Part shown: positions 36,465 through 48,201 of the stretch, one piece after another
Numbering within the stretch: the first letter of the stretch is position 1
How the letters are laid out: every line of letters starts with the position of its first letter
Origin: Trichoplusia ni
Lineage: Eukaryota > Arthropoda > Insecta > Lepidoptera > Noctuidae
Assembly (NCBI RefSeq): GCF_003590095.1
Contig: NC_039481.1
Span: forward strand, 5,456,001 to 5,520,000
Reading direction: 5' to 3'
Length of the DNA: 64,000 nucleotides
The notes under the pieces: generated by a model
Told to the model about the DNA's origin: nothing
What the model saw: only the letters and a program-made list of their open reading frames with translations
Databases searched by the model: none
Translations under genes and position numbers: made by a program

Positions 36465-39249
36465 CTTGATTCCCTAAAAATAGAACTCAGTTCATTAATG
36501 ATTGCTGAAAAAATACGGCGGATAGTATTTAAGAGGAAACGAGCGAGGTAAATCGAAGCAAGAACTATTATTCAGCTCCGGCGAACTGTGACTGTTTGTT
36601 GACTTTGCTTTCTATCACAGCCAGAAGCTTGAATGTAGTTTCAGCAAAGTTCAATTAACAGCAATTGTGTTGAGAAGTGGTTTTCATTTATATCGAATGT
36701 TGTTGTATTTATGTTCTAAATTCTGGTATTATTTACCTAAAGATGTTACACGAATTTAGTTTTATAACTGGTATTAATTAGCACATCCATAGATGAGTGA
36801 AATTTTGGGAACTCAATTGGTATTAACAACATGTTGAAAAATATAATAAATTGCCAGCATGAGTTACATACGAGATTATTTATGCATGAAGCCCCAATTA
36901 CGGTGGCTTGTGTGAGTGACGCTGTACTTCGACACTTTTGATAAAGGCCATCTATCGGTGCTCACAGCCGGAGCACATTAATCAACGTCCCGCTATAGGG
37001 CCCATCTATGTCTCTCACATTTCACCTGCCGTTGTGGCTAATAAAACACTTTTTGTACCTTTTCACCTATAATCGTTTTCAGCAATATATTTATCAAGTA
37101 TTATCTCGTGCAGAAAGTTGGCTTCTGTTAGACTGGTTTTATGTCTAGACAGTGGTTCCAGCAATACCTACATAGTCGAGGATTTGAACCGACTTAGTCT
37201 AGATATATGTCTACGGCTAGACGTAGATACGATTCTATACAAATACAATACTATCTTAAAAGTTTGTGTTTAATAAATTTAAATGGTACTGTGGTAATGT
37301 ACTGTATATAATCTTGCTGTTTATGCGTACAGAATTGGATTTCCAATCATTTTGTATTCGATACTTCAATTAATCACTGACTTTATTCAGTATATTATAA
37401 ACAGGTCAGTGACCGGGGCACAACAGCCCCTCGATGCATGCTAATTTAAGTGCACTTGAAAACCACGTCGCGACGCATGTGCGGGAACTAGCAAGCTAGG
37501 GAACTACGGGAGAACTTGGTCTCAAATAAGGTTATTGATTGTCAACAAAGAGGTGGCTCGTAACAACAAACTTTGGGGATCATCGCCTAGCAACACATTG
37601 TTTATAATTCAAGCAGCTGTCTTCCCGACAACAGTGCTGTCATATTTGCTTATTTTTTCGAAGCGACTGTTTCGTTGTATTTTCGTCTTAGTTTGGTTTT
37701 ATAAAACATAGTTATTTATTCACATCAACTTATATCTTCTGCGTTCTATTTTAGGTAAGTTTTTATTATTTTGTCCGTAATACCCTCTGTCGGCATTTAG
37801 AGCCTACCTACGCGAGTTTCTAAGCAACATTATGTTGTGTTATGAACATTGTATAATAGTTAGTTCCTAAAAATAACGAATCAGTATTCATAGAATTTGA
37901 ATAGTCCATGTTTTGAAAATATTGATATTTCTGTTCCTATAAAGTATACAGGTACGCATAAATACAAGTACCTACTAGCACATAAATATGTACGCTTTAT
38001 AATATAGTTACTTATTATTTATTTCTTAAAGTATGGTAATTTTAATCTATATACTTTAAGTCACTACTCATAAAAGAAAGTTAATAGAAATTATAATAAA
38101 AAAATGCGCGAAATATAAACATGATTTGTTTTCACCCCATCTATCTTCATTTATTAAAGATTTCTTTTATTAAAATACCTTTTTAGTAAAAACGCGATAA
38201 TGTATTAATGGAATGAAGTAGGTAAGAACATTTCCACCCTCGTAATACCATCAGACCGGTTAATTTCCTTAGTGCGAGCAACGCTTCCTGCATTGCGTGA
38301 TGCGTGAACGTGATACACTTGGATCGAGGAGATCGACCGGTTTCAACACGTTTAAGGCTTATCTTTCCATACATACACCCTATAAGCATGGATATACCGC
38401 ATTTATTTAACATTCAATCTTCAAAACCCGTGTTTTCTTTGCGTATAGGAGTCTTTATGTGCAGATTTTTTAACGAATAATCTATTGATTTACAAAAGTT
38501 GCGTTTGCCGTTTCATGACTTTTGAATTTAGGTCATTTTTAGTCTAAATTAATTACATGTTGAAGTATATGACATTTTTTATTTTGTATCTTTCATTAAA
38601 TAATTATAATTTATTTAATCAATTACAATTATAATAATTTTGTGAGCGACAACCAGATAAAAAGCAATTTCAATTAGTTTTCCATAAAATTTGCTTTCAT
38701 TTTCAGTTATAAACATAATTCGTAGAGCTACACATGTCACATACCCTAAAATGTATTAGAGTGACATTATACAGCTGCGGGGCATTTCACTGAAGTTTGA
38801 GTAGATTTATCTAACATGGAGAAGTGGAACCGTTTCTAAAGCAAATGTTAAGTAAATAACTATGCTAGTTGGTTACCCTCACAGTGCCACTCGTTGGGAG
38901 ACAAAAGAGAAACGAATATAGGTATATCAAGTTGTTGAATGTTGCTTTCACGAATAAAACGAAGTTAGTCAGCATGTAGTGCGGTTATAGTTTAGTTAAG
39001 AGCCTTTATTAAAGTGTATTTTGTTTTAGTTGTTAGTCTGCAGAGGTTGCGCAGGCCTGGATCAGCAAACGCACTCTAGTTATAAATTACCTACCTAAGC
39101 ATCATATACTTATATTTTTATTATATATTCCAAAACTTTCAAACAACGCCATCTAGTCTTAAATTACGGCAAAACTTGTATTATGATTTCTGCCATGACT
39201 ACTTACTAGGTACCTACATGCATAATCTAAATAAATTACACCCAGACAG
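36465..39249. other. divergent intergenic region between glycosidase and EFHC-like genes
   Basis: About 3 kb separates the two divergently oriented starts. It must hold the promoters of both. I see no clear TATA or initiator pair. A donor-like TTTTAG|GTAAGT at about 37,753 on the plus strand could end a 5' untranslated exon of the EFHC-like gene. There is no coding sequence. Confidence 0.45.
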
Positions 39250-39360
39250 AATAATAAAACGTGCTCTTCACACAAACTTTGGTCCTGGGTGGGAATCGAA
39301 CCGACAACCTACGATCTGGCAGTCAAGGTCGCTGACCACTAGACCAACAGGCCAGCTAAC
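39250..39360 (-). mobile_element. tRNA-derived SINE
   Basis: On the minus strand it reads as a tRNA-like head with box A (TTGGTCTAGTGGTCAGCGAC) and box B (GGTTCGATTCCCACCC), followed by AAGTTTGTGTGAAGAGC. This order is typical of lepidopteran SINEs. It lies about 150 bases upstream of the EFHC-like start codon. Confidence 0.65.
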
Positions 39361-39509
39361 AGTTGAATAACAATCTATCAAAAATTCTTAAATTTTGAAG
39401 TATACTATAACTGAGACCTGAGTACATACATATTTTTATGTGCCACTCGACAGCGTAGTTCGATGCGTAGTTATAGTTTACTAACATCAAACGTTTGTTA
39501 AAGTTCGCG

Positions 39510-39697
39510 ATGGCCTGGGGACTTCCAAAACTACCGGGTCTAACGTTCTCGGATCCGACAAAGACGCAATATCACATAAAAAGTTCTCTGCGCTACTACC
39601 AGGGACACAGATTCCATGACACGAACATCCGAGGCCCGGGGGGCACCGCCACCGACGTCGATAGTAACGCCTTCGCCCTACCAGAGGATTCAGTCAA
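39510..39697 (+). CDS. EFHC-like exon 1
   Basis: The ATG at 39,510 (context TTCGCGATGG) was chosen because MAWGLPKLPG aligns with the known N-terminus of the family. The upstream in-frame codons are non-ATG. The exon ends CAGTCAA|GTAAGT, phase 2. Confidence 0.88.
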
Positions 39698-42600
39698 GTA
39701 AGTCATATTTACAGTATAATATAGGTAATGGAGGCAAACCTTTCACACTATGTTAAGTTATATGCATATTTATGAACACAATGTAATTTAAATAAGTACT
39801 TAAATAAAGGTCTAATGGACTTAAATTTTAGAAATGCTCCTTTGGTGTGAACAAACTTCGAAAAGGATCAGGTTCTCATTAAATGTAAAAGCAATATCTT
39901 GCAACGTGTTCCTATCAAGTATAAGTAGCAATAACGCGTTATTCAAATTTGCTATTCTAACTATTCAGGCGCGCGGCGTAGTTGGCCTGAACTAGAGAAA
40001 ATAGTCGTTTGTCGAGTGCCAACGAACAGCCGACTGAAATATTCGATAGTAGGCACATAATTATTTGGCAATCATCCACTAAGAATTCGAAGTCACTCCT
40101 CCGGCTATCCCTTGGAATGTTCCTCCAACTCGCGGGGTCCACAAATGTCGATAACCTTTTATCAACATATTCTGAGTCAGAAACATGGCGTATTTGAGAA
40201 TTAATATATGGAATATTTCTTACGCACTCACTTTACATACGTAGCCTTTTAAATATTTAATTCGACAGCTTAATAAAAACGTATTTACCCTTTTTTGCGA
40301 ACAAAACATGTTGATGGAGCTTGCCCTACATATCTCGTTGTTTACTTTTTTTAAGCTCGTGACAAAGGCGTATAATAAAATTGTGAAGCCTTTGTGTGTC
40401 CCATGTCGGCTTCAAAACAAGTGAACTGATGTTAATGCGGTTGGTTTCATTTGAAGGAAAGTTTAGCCTCACGGGATTTTTACTTGTGCCGTGCAAGATA
40501 CAAACATTAATCAAACATGTACAACTCGAAACTATCTGTGGGCTGTACAATTTTAATGCTACGCGGAAATTGGACGAGGTTAAGCGAAAAAGTTTTCTTT
40601 CCTGTGCTAGACTTATTATAAGAAGGATTTAAGACTTTATTATTCAGTCAGAAAGTTCAGTCTTTTTTCATACAATTTTAGTTAACAATAGAAGTTTTTG
40701 TCGGCAACCCATTACAGGAACTATTGTGTATAGAAGAGCGGAAGACCAAAACACAAGAGCGGAAATTAAAAATTTCATTTATGTTCGACGTAAATGAATT
40801 TTTCAGCCGGCAGCGTAAATGAAAATCCACAGACTTCTCATTTAAATAACAATAAAGTTTTATATTTCGTGACAAGTTTAATATTTTTAAATAATATTCA
40901 CATGTTTTTATGAATTTAAAACAGTTTTAATGATAAATAAGTACTTTGTGTGTTGTATTATTTTTGCTATTTACGTATTATTTGACACGGGGGCGCTACT
41001 TTTTTTATTCTGTAAATTTATGAGGCATTATGATTTAATTTTTCGTTAACTTACTGCGAATTAAATGACAAACTGAAATAAGTAGCTAAACGTATAGAAT
41101 GGGAATGATGTTTTTTTTTTCAATATCCGTCAGAGTTAACACTGAATAGAACTTACGCGTGACGTCACGATTGTGTATACATTACGAAATTGTTACGTCA
41201 CAAGGACTACATTGAATTAGTACTTTTTATACTCAGTCCGATTCTTAATCACCCGTTTTTTTCCTCCCTCAACGTATATGACCAGTTATAATACTTCACG
41301 TTACTCTTTCTAGCTATGACCCGTCGCTGACGTACGGGCGTGTGAAGCAGCCAGCCCTGCCGGCCGTGGTCCCCCACTGGGTGCATTACGACAAACGCTG
41401 CCTCAACTTCACGGCTTTCTTCAAACAGCCCGTGTTTGACAATCCTGACGAAAACTACCGAGTTCGGATCGTTAACATCGTGTACTTTCTAGAAGATGAC
41501 ACGGTTACTGTTATGGAACCTCGAGTTCAGGTAATTAGACAAATTAATGTTTTTTTTTTATCCTTTATGGTTAGGAAATCATAGCACTTTGATAAAGTTA
41601 GAACATTTAAATTGATTGAACATGTTGTATAGATCACCAAGCAAGGCTTATTTTAGTAAATACAAGTATACAAAGTCTTCTGTAACATATTTTCAGTTTT
41701 ATATAAAAGTCGAGTTACCGTAAAATAATATGCACAATAAGAATCAACGAATAAATATCAATACGAAACAAAAACGCATCGCACTAACAATTGTTCCGTT
41801 CGGAAATCGAAAAACACTTAAACGCCAGTGCACCGCGCTGATTGGGTCTTCAATAACGTTTAAAACTAACTCCGTGACCGTGCCGTAGCTGCATAAATTG
41901 AATATTTAAATAAGGCAACATTTTTTTTAAAGCAAAATGAGGCACAGTTTTATGATTGACTAGTCAAACCCCTTTACATTGATTACTTAGATTTTGAAGT
42001 AGGTATCCTAAGCTTTACATAATTATATACATAGATGTAAGGCAATTACAATATAATTATATAAATTATATTGCAGCTGTAACTACCGCAATTTTCACTC
42101 AAATTAGCTTTTTAAACACACATTTTTGCGAGTTTATTTTTATGATGTATAAACACGAAACAGCTATCTTGTTTACCTTAGTTTCCACAAGAAACAAATG
42201 ACATTTCTTATTAGTATTTATTTATTCGCTATCCACTTTGAAACGTATTGTCAATGGCATATTTAAATGACTGGATTTGAAACCGCGCGGTCTACGACTA
42301 GCAGTACTTCTGGAAGTACAGAGAGAACGTTAACCGTTTATGCTTGACTTTAAACAACAAATTTGGTCAAAGAATGTTTGTTGCATTAGAAATGTTAGGA
42401 AAAACTACATGGCACAGAGCAACTTCTCTTTTCCACAACTGTAATATTTTAAGAACTAGTGTTAGGCCACCTATTTTCGTCCCAAAACTGTGAGATCTCT
42501 CCGACGAAAGACAAGTTGAAACTTGTGAAGTCTTAGCTTGTTTTCTGCCGGAGTCAAATTACAGTCAACTGTTTATTCCAAGCGATGTAGTCCGCAGTAT

Positions 42601-45600
42601 TGTCTTATTTGCGAAAACGTTGCGCTACCGATATCGCTGTCAAAAACTGACTTTAGCACGAAGAGAAAATGTCATTTTTGACAGTGATATCGGTATCGTG
42701 TTATTTTGCAAGTTAAATTATACTTTTGCCGATTAGAAAACGTACGCCTATTGAGAATGGTTATATTATCAAATCCCTGAGGTTAAATTATAGGAAATTA
42801 AATAAAATTTAAAACTACATATATAATAAATAACGATGCAATCTGTATAATAGAAATTTAATTTATAAAGTTAATGCCCCTAAAACACCACCCTATTGAT
42901 GCAGCCGATTGTATCTCCTCCGGGCAAAATGCAATTTAACTGTCTTCGCTTATTCTGCAGAATACTACTCGCATTGATTTTCTTTTTCTTATTTGTTATT
43001 CTATGTGGCCATTGCGGCGCCGCGTGTTCCTTGAAACAATATTATCCTTAGCATGCCCAATCTAGTGCCGACACCGACCCTACTAAACTATTTCACCACC
43101 TTCATAAGCGCGTCTGAACATGAACCTTTGTTTTACCAAAAAGGCTTTATTTAAAAAAGTCGCGTATGTGGCTGCATTTAACTGAGTATTCCGGCAAAGT
43201 TTTATTTGCGTAGGTTTTTGACATATACCCACAATACACTACGCGACCTTTTAAAGGTTAATGAAGCTTTCAGTTATGTTCATAAAATAATATTCTTCGG
43301 CCGCATTACGACATATGAAATTATGATTACTCTCAGCATACATGTAGAAAAAGCTCGTACATGTTTGAAAATGCGATATACATATGTATATAATGAAGAA
43401 AACTCCAATCCGAGACAGAAATATTAAACCTTATTTGATTGAGTTAGTATCCTATCTTGGTGTAGCGCGGTCGTAGCACCGTCGCCGCCGTTACGCCGAG
43501 CGTCGTACCAGCGTTACCGAATTATCTGCATTACGTCATGTGAAGGCGTGTCATCTACGACTCATACATCACCATAACTCTACATACCGTAGCATAACTT
43601 TCATGAACTACATATAATATATTCCTAACCAATGTTTATCCGAAGGCTTCGTAAACTTCTTTAAATAATAGTAAAGAAGTTTAACTATGTTGGGGTCGGC
43701 TTTCAGTCTAACTGGATGCAGCTAAGTACCAGTTTTTTACAAGGAGCTACCTACCCTTGGTCTGCTTCCTGCTCATACAATCCCTACCAGAATATCTAAC
43801 TGCCTTGATCATGTTATGTTACGGACCAAGACTCCCGCCACAGTTATTGTTATAGACACTTATGTTACGGACCATTTACCAGTCGTACTACTCTTGAGCT
43901 TACGTAAAACTGCCGCATCTCCTACGACGAGAAAATCATTACGTTATGATTATGACGCTATTAAAAAAGCGCTAGATAATTTTGATTTCAATCACATATT
44001 CAGTATGTTAGACCCTAATCTAGCTACGGACACTTTTATCTCGGACATACATTCGGTTTTAAATGAATTTTCTAAGACTATTATAATTCCTAATCGAAAA
44101 ACTATCATCAAGCCTTGGATGACAGCAGGTTTACTCCGTTGCTTACGCAATCGTGATAAAATGCATCGCAAAGCTAAAAAAAACCCAGATAATTTAACAT
44201 TGAAAATAACGTATTCTCGATATCGTAATTTTTATAATTCGCTAATAAAAAAACTAAAAAGGGCCTATGAAAAAGCAGAGTTTACCAAAGCTAAAAACAA
44301 TCCAAAGGCTACATGGAAAGTAATAAAGCACATTACACACAGCCATCAACAACGACATTCTCCTAACGCTTTGTTAAAATCATCCGAGAATCCTACCACA
44401 TCTGTTAATAATGTTAATGACTTTTTCATCAACGTAGGTAGAAATCTAGCCTCAAAAATTCTTCACAATCAGCCTGTCTACATTGACCCGTACCAAAATC
44501 TCTCTCCATCCCCCGTTAATTCGCTCGTAATTCCACCAGTTGACGAAACGCAAGTGAAAAGTTTAATTTTAAATTTACGAAATGACTGCGCAATTGGATG
44601 GGACAATATATCAGATAAAGTATTAAAACTTTCTTGTGACACTCTGTCGTCGGTCATAGCTCATATTTTTAACTGTGCCATTGATTCTGGTATCTTTCCT
44701 AGGGCTTTCAAACGTGCAATTGTTCATCCTATTTATAAATCAGGGGCTAAAGATGATGTGTCTAATTACCGCCCTATCTCAGTACTTAGCTCATTATCCA
44801 AGATCTTCGAGAGAATTCTAAACAAGAATCTTACTAATTTTATGACAAAAAATAATTTAATTGCAAAAAATCAATACGGCTTTCGCTCATGTGTCTCCAC
44901 GGAGGATGCTGTCATCGATTTCGTCAATACCTTGGTCAATAAAATAGACAATCGCTTAAAATGCTATGGCGTCTTTCTAGATTTGACCAAGGCTTTTGAC
45001 ACCGTCTCTATCCCGAAACTAGTGTCTAAGATGGAGCTCATGGGTATCCGTGGGGTAATCCTCAATATTTTTAAAGATTACCTTAGTGATCGTAGCCAAT
45101 GTGTAAAAATTGATTCCTTTACCAGTAGTGAGCAATTTACTTGTTACGGCATACCACAGGGTAGCATATTAGGGCCTACATTGTTCCAAATTTATATTAA
45201 CGACCTCTGCCTATTATCTCTCGATAACTGTGACATATTCTGCTATGCCGATGACACAGCTCTTTTAATATACGATAAAGACTGGACCACTGCTAAGAAG
45301 AGTGCCGAGACTTCCTTAGAACACGTAATGAAATGGCTTACGCTCAACCTTTTAACGTTAAATGTTACCAAGACCAAAGTAATTCAGTTCCTACCACCTA
45401 AAACATCCAAATCTTCATCGGTTCCAAATAATTTAATTGCTCACACATGTCAAATTGCTCATGGATGCAACTGCAGAGAACTGGATATGGTCAGTACTAT
45501 AAAATACTTAGGTGTTAACATTGATGAGAAATTAGATTGGCGTATGCACACGGACGCTGTATGTGGCAGACTCCGAAAACTGGTCTATTTATTTAGAGAA

Positions 45601-46313
45601 CTAAGGTACTCTGCGGACCAGAAAACAGCATCCATGGTCTATTGTTCTCTGGGTGAGTCAATAATAACTTATTGTATACCCGTGTGGGGAGGGACCTTTA
45701 AAACTGTTATGTTACAAGTGGAACGAGCACAACGAGCCGTCCTTAAAGTAATGAGCTTCCGAAAAAGAGACTATCCCACTGTCCAGCTGTACTCGGACAC
45801 TCAAGTTCTTACAGTAAGGCAACTCTATATCCTCCGCACTGTCTTACGTCGACACTCCACGATACCCTCGGACGTTACTCCTACATCCTCAATTCGGCGT
45901 ACTGGTTTCTTTATCTACAGACCTATTAGATGTCGCTCCGCGCTAGCACAAAGACACTTTTTTGCGCAAAGCTTATATTTATACAATAAAATAAATAGGA
46001 AACTTTCAATCCACAACCTTACTCTTAATAAAGTTAAGCTAAGTCTGAAACAATGGCTACAAACCCTTACATATGACGAAACTGAAAATATATTAACAAG
46101 ATTCTCCTAACTCAAGTTAAAAAACGCACTTAACTCTTTAAGCATAATAAAATCTTACGTTCCCGACAATGTTCAAACACACAAATATTCCACATTTACA
46201 TATACACCTTCACAACACATACTCGCACCCTCTCTCATACTCACCCACCCTCACCTGTTGCACACATCCTCTCTCACTCACTCACACTCTCACACACACA
46301 CACACACACACAT

Positions 46314-46344
<31 letters not shown>

Positions 46345-48201
46345 AATCTACACTCACCCACCCTCACTCCTACCTACATGTGAATTGAGTTGTTCAGTTC
46401 TGTTTGTTGTTTGCTTGCACTTTTTTTTTTTTTTTTGTTTTATTTTCTTTCCTTCTGTTAGTTAGTTAAGTTTCTATTGCTCATAAAACGTAAGCTCCTT
46501 AAAAGTGGAAGAGGGCGCTGACTCCCGTAACACAGGTTACGTACCTAGCACGGGTGTCAGAGACTTCAAAAATATTGATGTACTTTTTTATGACAATAAA
46601 GATTATTATTATTATTATTATTATTATTACTACCTATCTGACCTCCTCAACCCAGTTGAGCAACACGATACTTCTTAGACTGGTCGTTAAACTTTTAGCT
46701 TGCTAGTTGACTAATTTTAGACTTGTTAGACTACACGTAACGAAAGTTAAAAAAGTGTACATAGCGGCCGCCAAAATGCATTTTAAGGGGCTTTTCGAAA
46801 CGAAAGAACTTTTTATGACGTAGATAGTCACCCATCCACGGACAAACAACATCAAGCATAGCAACCTGTGATCGATCAACTTGCAACAACGTGCAGTTGT
46901 AACTTAGCCACGAGCTTTACATAACAATATCAAAACGTTATATTAAGAGTGCATGCTATATTGACAACACAATTTAAATTTTCGATTAAACCTGTCAGTA
47001 GCAATAAATCTTTTTCATTCCGTATGACGTTTACGAATGGGAAAATACTGTAGCAATTGTAAGCGAATCTGAAACGGAGCTTGCAAATGAGCACGCATTT
47101 GTCTCGCGATGAATGCGTCGCGAGGCAGCTGCACGCGGCTTTGTTCTGTATCTCTTGCCGTGAATGGCCGGCCGCTATTATTCACACAAAAATGATTTTA
47201 TCTCCGCAAACATGTGAGATAGTGTCGACGTACTCTAAATAAGTTAATATACATGAATCATTGTCACCGTACTAAAGTACTATAACTGCTGACTGATCCG
47301 AGGAATAAGTACAAAAAATTGAATTTCCTTTTTTTTTTTTAACATATATTTGAATAGGTATCTAATTGTTTTATTACTCGTAGAGAGACTTCCTCTGTCC
47401 TTCTCTAACTATGGTAAATAAAAGGTATGGTAAGATAGTTATGTACATTTCAAAGTTAATATTAAATTAATGTTTTATTACGCTAAAATGCATAACAATA
47501 ACTATTTCCATTATCAACCATGTCTGTTGGAAAAAATATTAATGCAAAGTCACTGTGCACATTTGTGAACTCAAAAAAATTTAGCATTTTTCGAACTCAT
47601 CGGAAATTGAGTTTGTCGAAAGTTCCTGGAGCTCGGTAAATTTCCTTTCAGGCGAGAGTGGTACAAAAATCGCCAATCATTTTGTTTAAAAATCTGCACA
47701 ATTCTTATAATGGATCATTCGAGTTTGGTAAACCTATTGAGCTTGGAGCTAAGAGCGAGAGACGGCGCGCTTCAGCCCACATCTTCTTAATCATTTCCTT
47801 TCTATTATTGTGTCTTAAGGAAATTATTAGTATTAATAATGATCGAGATGATAACACTTTTCTCATATTTTTATCCCATAACGGATCGTTTATGTTTATA
47901 AAAAGGATGTTTGAACTCTAATTATGTACTAATAGGAACCATTTTATTCAATTAAAAAAATAACTAGCCCAAAACGAAGTGAATCAATAATTTAACCACG
48001 TCAGTATAGTATTGGTGACCTTAACATAAATAATTATGATTACAGAACTCTGGTATATGGCAAGGGAGGTTGGTGAAAAGAGGAAAAATACCCAAGAACG
48101 ACCTCGGCGAGTTTTGGCATTGGAAAGATCTCGACGTCGGCAAGGACATCTGTATTTATGGGAAAGTATTCCATACTGTGTCCTGCGATCTATTCACAAA
48201 G
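39510..48201 (+). CDS. EFHC1/EFHC2-like DM10-domain protein, N-terminal three exons
   Basis: These are microtubule-inner proteins of cilia and sperm flagella. Exons 39510-39697, 41314-41530 and 48046-48201 join in frame to give 187 residues. The start MAWGLPKLPGLTF and FSDPTKTQYHIKSSLRYYQG match the family N-terminus. YDPSLTYGRVKQP then leads into the first DM10 domain (from about residue 85; FKQPVFDNPDENYRVRIVNI, YFLEDDTVTVMEPRVQ), which continues in exon 3 (NSGIWQGRLVKRG, KDICIYGKVFHTVSCDLFTK). All borders are GT/AG and the phases fit. The family normally has three DM10 domains and more than 600 residues, so most of the protein is missing; no further exon was found by eye. Intron 2 contains a LINE. 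In insects such genes are usually testis-biased; that is inference. The family assignment is firm, EFHC1 versus EFHC2 is not. Confidence 0.9.
39698..41313 (+). other. EFHC-like intron 1
   Basis: No coding sequence. It contains a palindromic CRE-type site near 41,158-41,169 and T-rich tracts. The frames at 40,009 and 40,396 are unsupported. Confidence 0.55.
41158..41200. promoter_or_regulatory. CRE-like sites (TGACGTCA and TACGTCA)
   Basis: CGTGACGTCACG is a perfect 12-base palindrome containing the full CREB/ATF site, and a half site TACGTCA follows 27 bases later. They lie about 115-155 bases before exon 2, so they could be an intronic enhancer or an alternative promoter. They may also be coincidental. 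Confidence 0.3.
41314..41530 (+). CDS. EFHC-like exon 2 (DM10 domain start)
   Basis: It opens after TTTCTAG and closes GTTCAG|GTAATT, 217 bases. It codes residues 63-135, with YDPSLTYGR and the conserved FTAFFKQPVFDNPDENYRVR and YFLEDDTV blocks of a DM10 domain. Confidence 0.92.
41531..43682 (+). other. EFHC-like intron 2, left part
   Basis: No gene. It contains the inverted-repeat element at 42,626-42,695. The plus-strand frame at 43,206-43,427 is not recognisable. Confidence 0.55.
42626..42695. mobile_element. short palindromic (MITE-like) element
   Basis: Arms of 21 bases (42,626-42,646, beginning TACCGATATCGC; 42,675-42,695, ending GATATCGGTA) are inverted copies with one mismatch around a 28-base loop. 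It looks like a folded-back small DNA transposon relic. No target-site duplication is clear. Confidence 0.5.
43683..43753 (+). mobile_element. older repeat, left half, split by LINE insertion
   Basis: The wording CTATGTTGGGGTCGGCTT and AGTCTAACTGGATGCAGCTA is a common lepidopteran dispersed repeat. It breaks off at CTACCTAC, and its continuation (CTACCTATCTGACCTCC) is found 2.9 kb away at 46,630, after the LINE. Confidence 0.6.
43756..46110 (+). CDS. LINE endonuclease (C-terminal end) and reverse transcriptase
   Basis: The frame is open from the truncation point at 43,756 (LGLLPAHTIPTRISNCLDHV, end of an apurinic-like endonuclease) through TDHLPV and an RT domain to a TAA at 46,110, with no stop or frameshift. 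Numbering from the ATG at 43,816 (764 residues): AFDTV at 393-397, GIPQGSILGP at 445-454, and CYADDTALL at 476-484, which holds the catalytic aspartates. The C-terminal part has the thumb-like WGGTFKTV/VERAQRAVLKV region. The family is CR1/Jockey-like by motif wording; the exact clade is not settled. With most of the endonuclease and ORF1 missing, this copy cannot move on its own. Confidence 0.9.
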   Translation, partial: LGLLPAHTIPTRISNCLDHVMLRTKTPATVIVIDTYVTDHLPVVLLLSLRKTAASPTTRKSLRYDYDAIKKALDNFDFNHIFSMLDPNLATDTFISDIHSVLNEFSKTIIIPNRKTIIKPWMTAGLLRCLRNRDKMHRKAKKNPDNLTLKITYSRYRNFYNSLIKKLKRAYEKAEFTKAKNNPKATWKVIKHITHSHQQRHSPNALLKSSENPTTSVNNVNDFFINVGRNLASKILHNQPVYIDPYQNLSPSPVNSLVIPPVDETQVKSLILNLRNDCAIGWDNISDKVLKLSCDTLSSVIAHIFNCAIDSGIFPRAFKRAIVHPIYKSGAKDDVSNYRPISVLSSLSKIFERILNKNLTNFMTKNNLIAKNQYGFRSCVSTEDAVIDFVNTLVNKIDNRLKCYGVFLDLTKAFDTVSIPKLVSKMELMGIRGVILNIFKDYLSDRSQCVKIDSFTSSEQFTCYGIPQGSILGPTLFQIYINDLCLLSLDNCDIFCYADDTALLIYDKDWTTAKKSAETSLEHVMKWLTLNLLTLNVTKTKVIQFLPPKTSKSSSVPNNLIAHTCQIAHGCNCRELDMVSTIKYLGVNIDEKLDWRMHTDAVCGRLRKLVYLFRELRYSADQKTASMVYCSLGESIITYCIPVWGGTFKTVMLQVERAQRAVLKVMSFRKRDYPTVQLYSDTQVLTVRQLYILRTVLRRHSTIPSDVTPTSSIRRTGFFIYRPIRCRSALAQRHFFAQSLYLYNKINRKLSIHNLTLNKVKLSLKQWLQTLTYDETENILTRFS
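46261..46344 (+). repeat. CA-rich microsatellite in the LINE 3' UTR
   Basis: Runs of CA and CTCA units, interrupted by CATCCT. It belongs to the LINE 3' UTR and makes the plus-strand frame at 46,169-46,465 an artefact. Confidence 0.9.
46600..46629 (+). repeat. ATT microsatellite at the LINE 3' end
   Basis: About nine TTA/ATT units follow AATAAAG directly. Such a tail is typical of CR1-type LINEs and marks the 3' boundary of the insertion. Confidence 0.85.
46630..46740 (+). mobile_element. older repeat, right half
   Basis: It resumes the repeat interrupted at 43,753, with CTACCTATCTGACCTCCTCA, CCCAGTTGAGCAAC and TTAGACTGGTCGTTA. It lies directly after the LINE tail. Confidence 0.6.
46741..48045 (+). 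other. EFHC-like intron 2, right part
   Basis: AT-rich. A small palindromic CTCGCGA...TCGCGAG lies near 47,100-47,125. The plus-strand frame at 47,658-47,921 has no recognisable domain. Confidence 0.5.
48046..48201 (+). CDS. EFHC-like exon 3 (DM10 domain continued)
   Basis: Acceptor GATTACAG, donor ACAAAG|GTACGT, 52 codons in phase 0. It codes NSGIWQGRLVKRGKIPKNDL and then DLDVGKDICIYGKVFHTVSC, the family's typical continuation. A longer frame with different phase covers the same bases and is false. Confidence 0.9.

Larger units (their letters stand above)
43754..46629 (+). mobile_element. CR1/Jockey-like LINE, 5'-truncated
   Basis: A non-LTR retrotransposon lies in the sense orientation of the host gene. 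It starts inside the endonuclease domain, carries a full reverse-transcriptase region and a 3' UTR with CA-rich and T-rich tracts, and ends ACAATAAAGATT followed by ATT repeats. CTACCTA at 43,747 and 46,630 is the probable target-site duplication. The long undamaged frame shows the insertion is young. Confidence 0.85.

Noticed and set aside
46169..46465. 98-residue frame rich in His/Thr
   Set aside because: Encoded by the CA microsatellite and T tract of the LINE 3' UTR.
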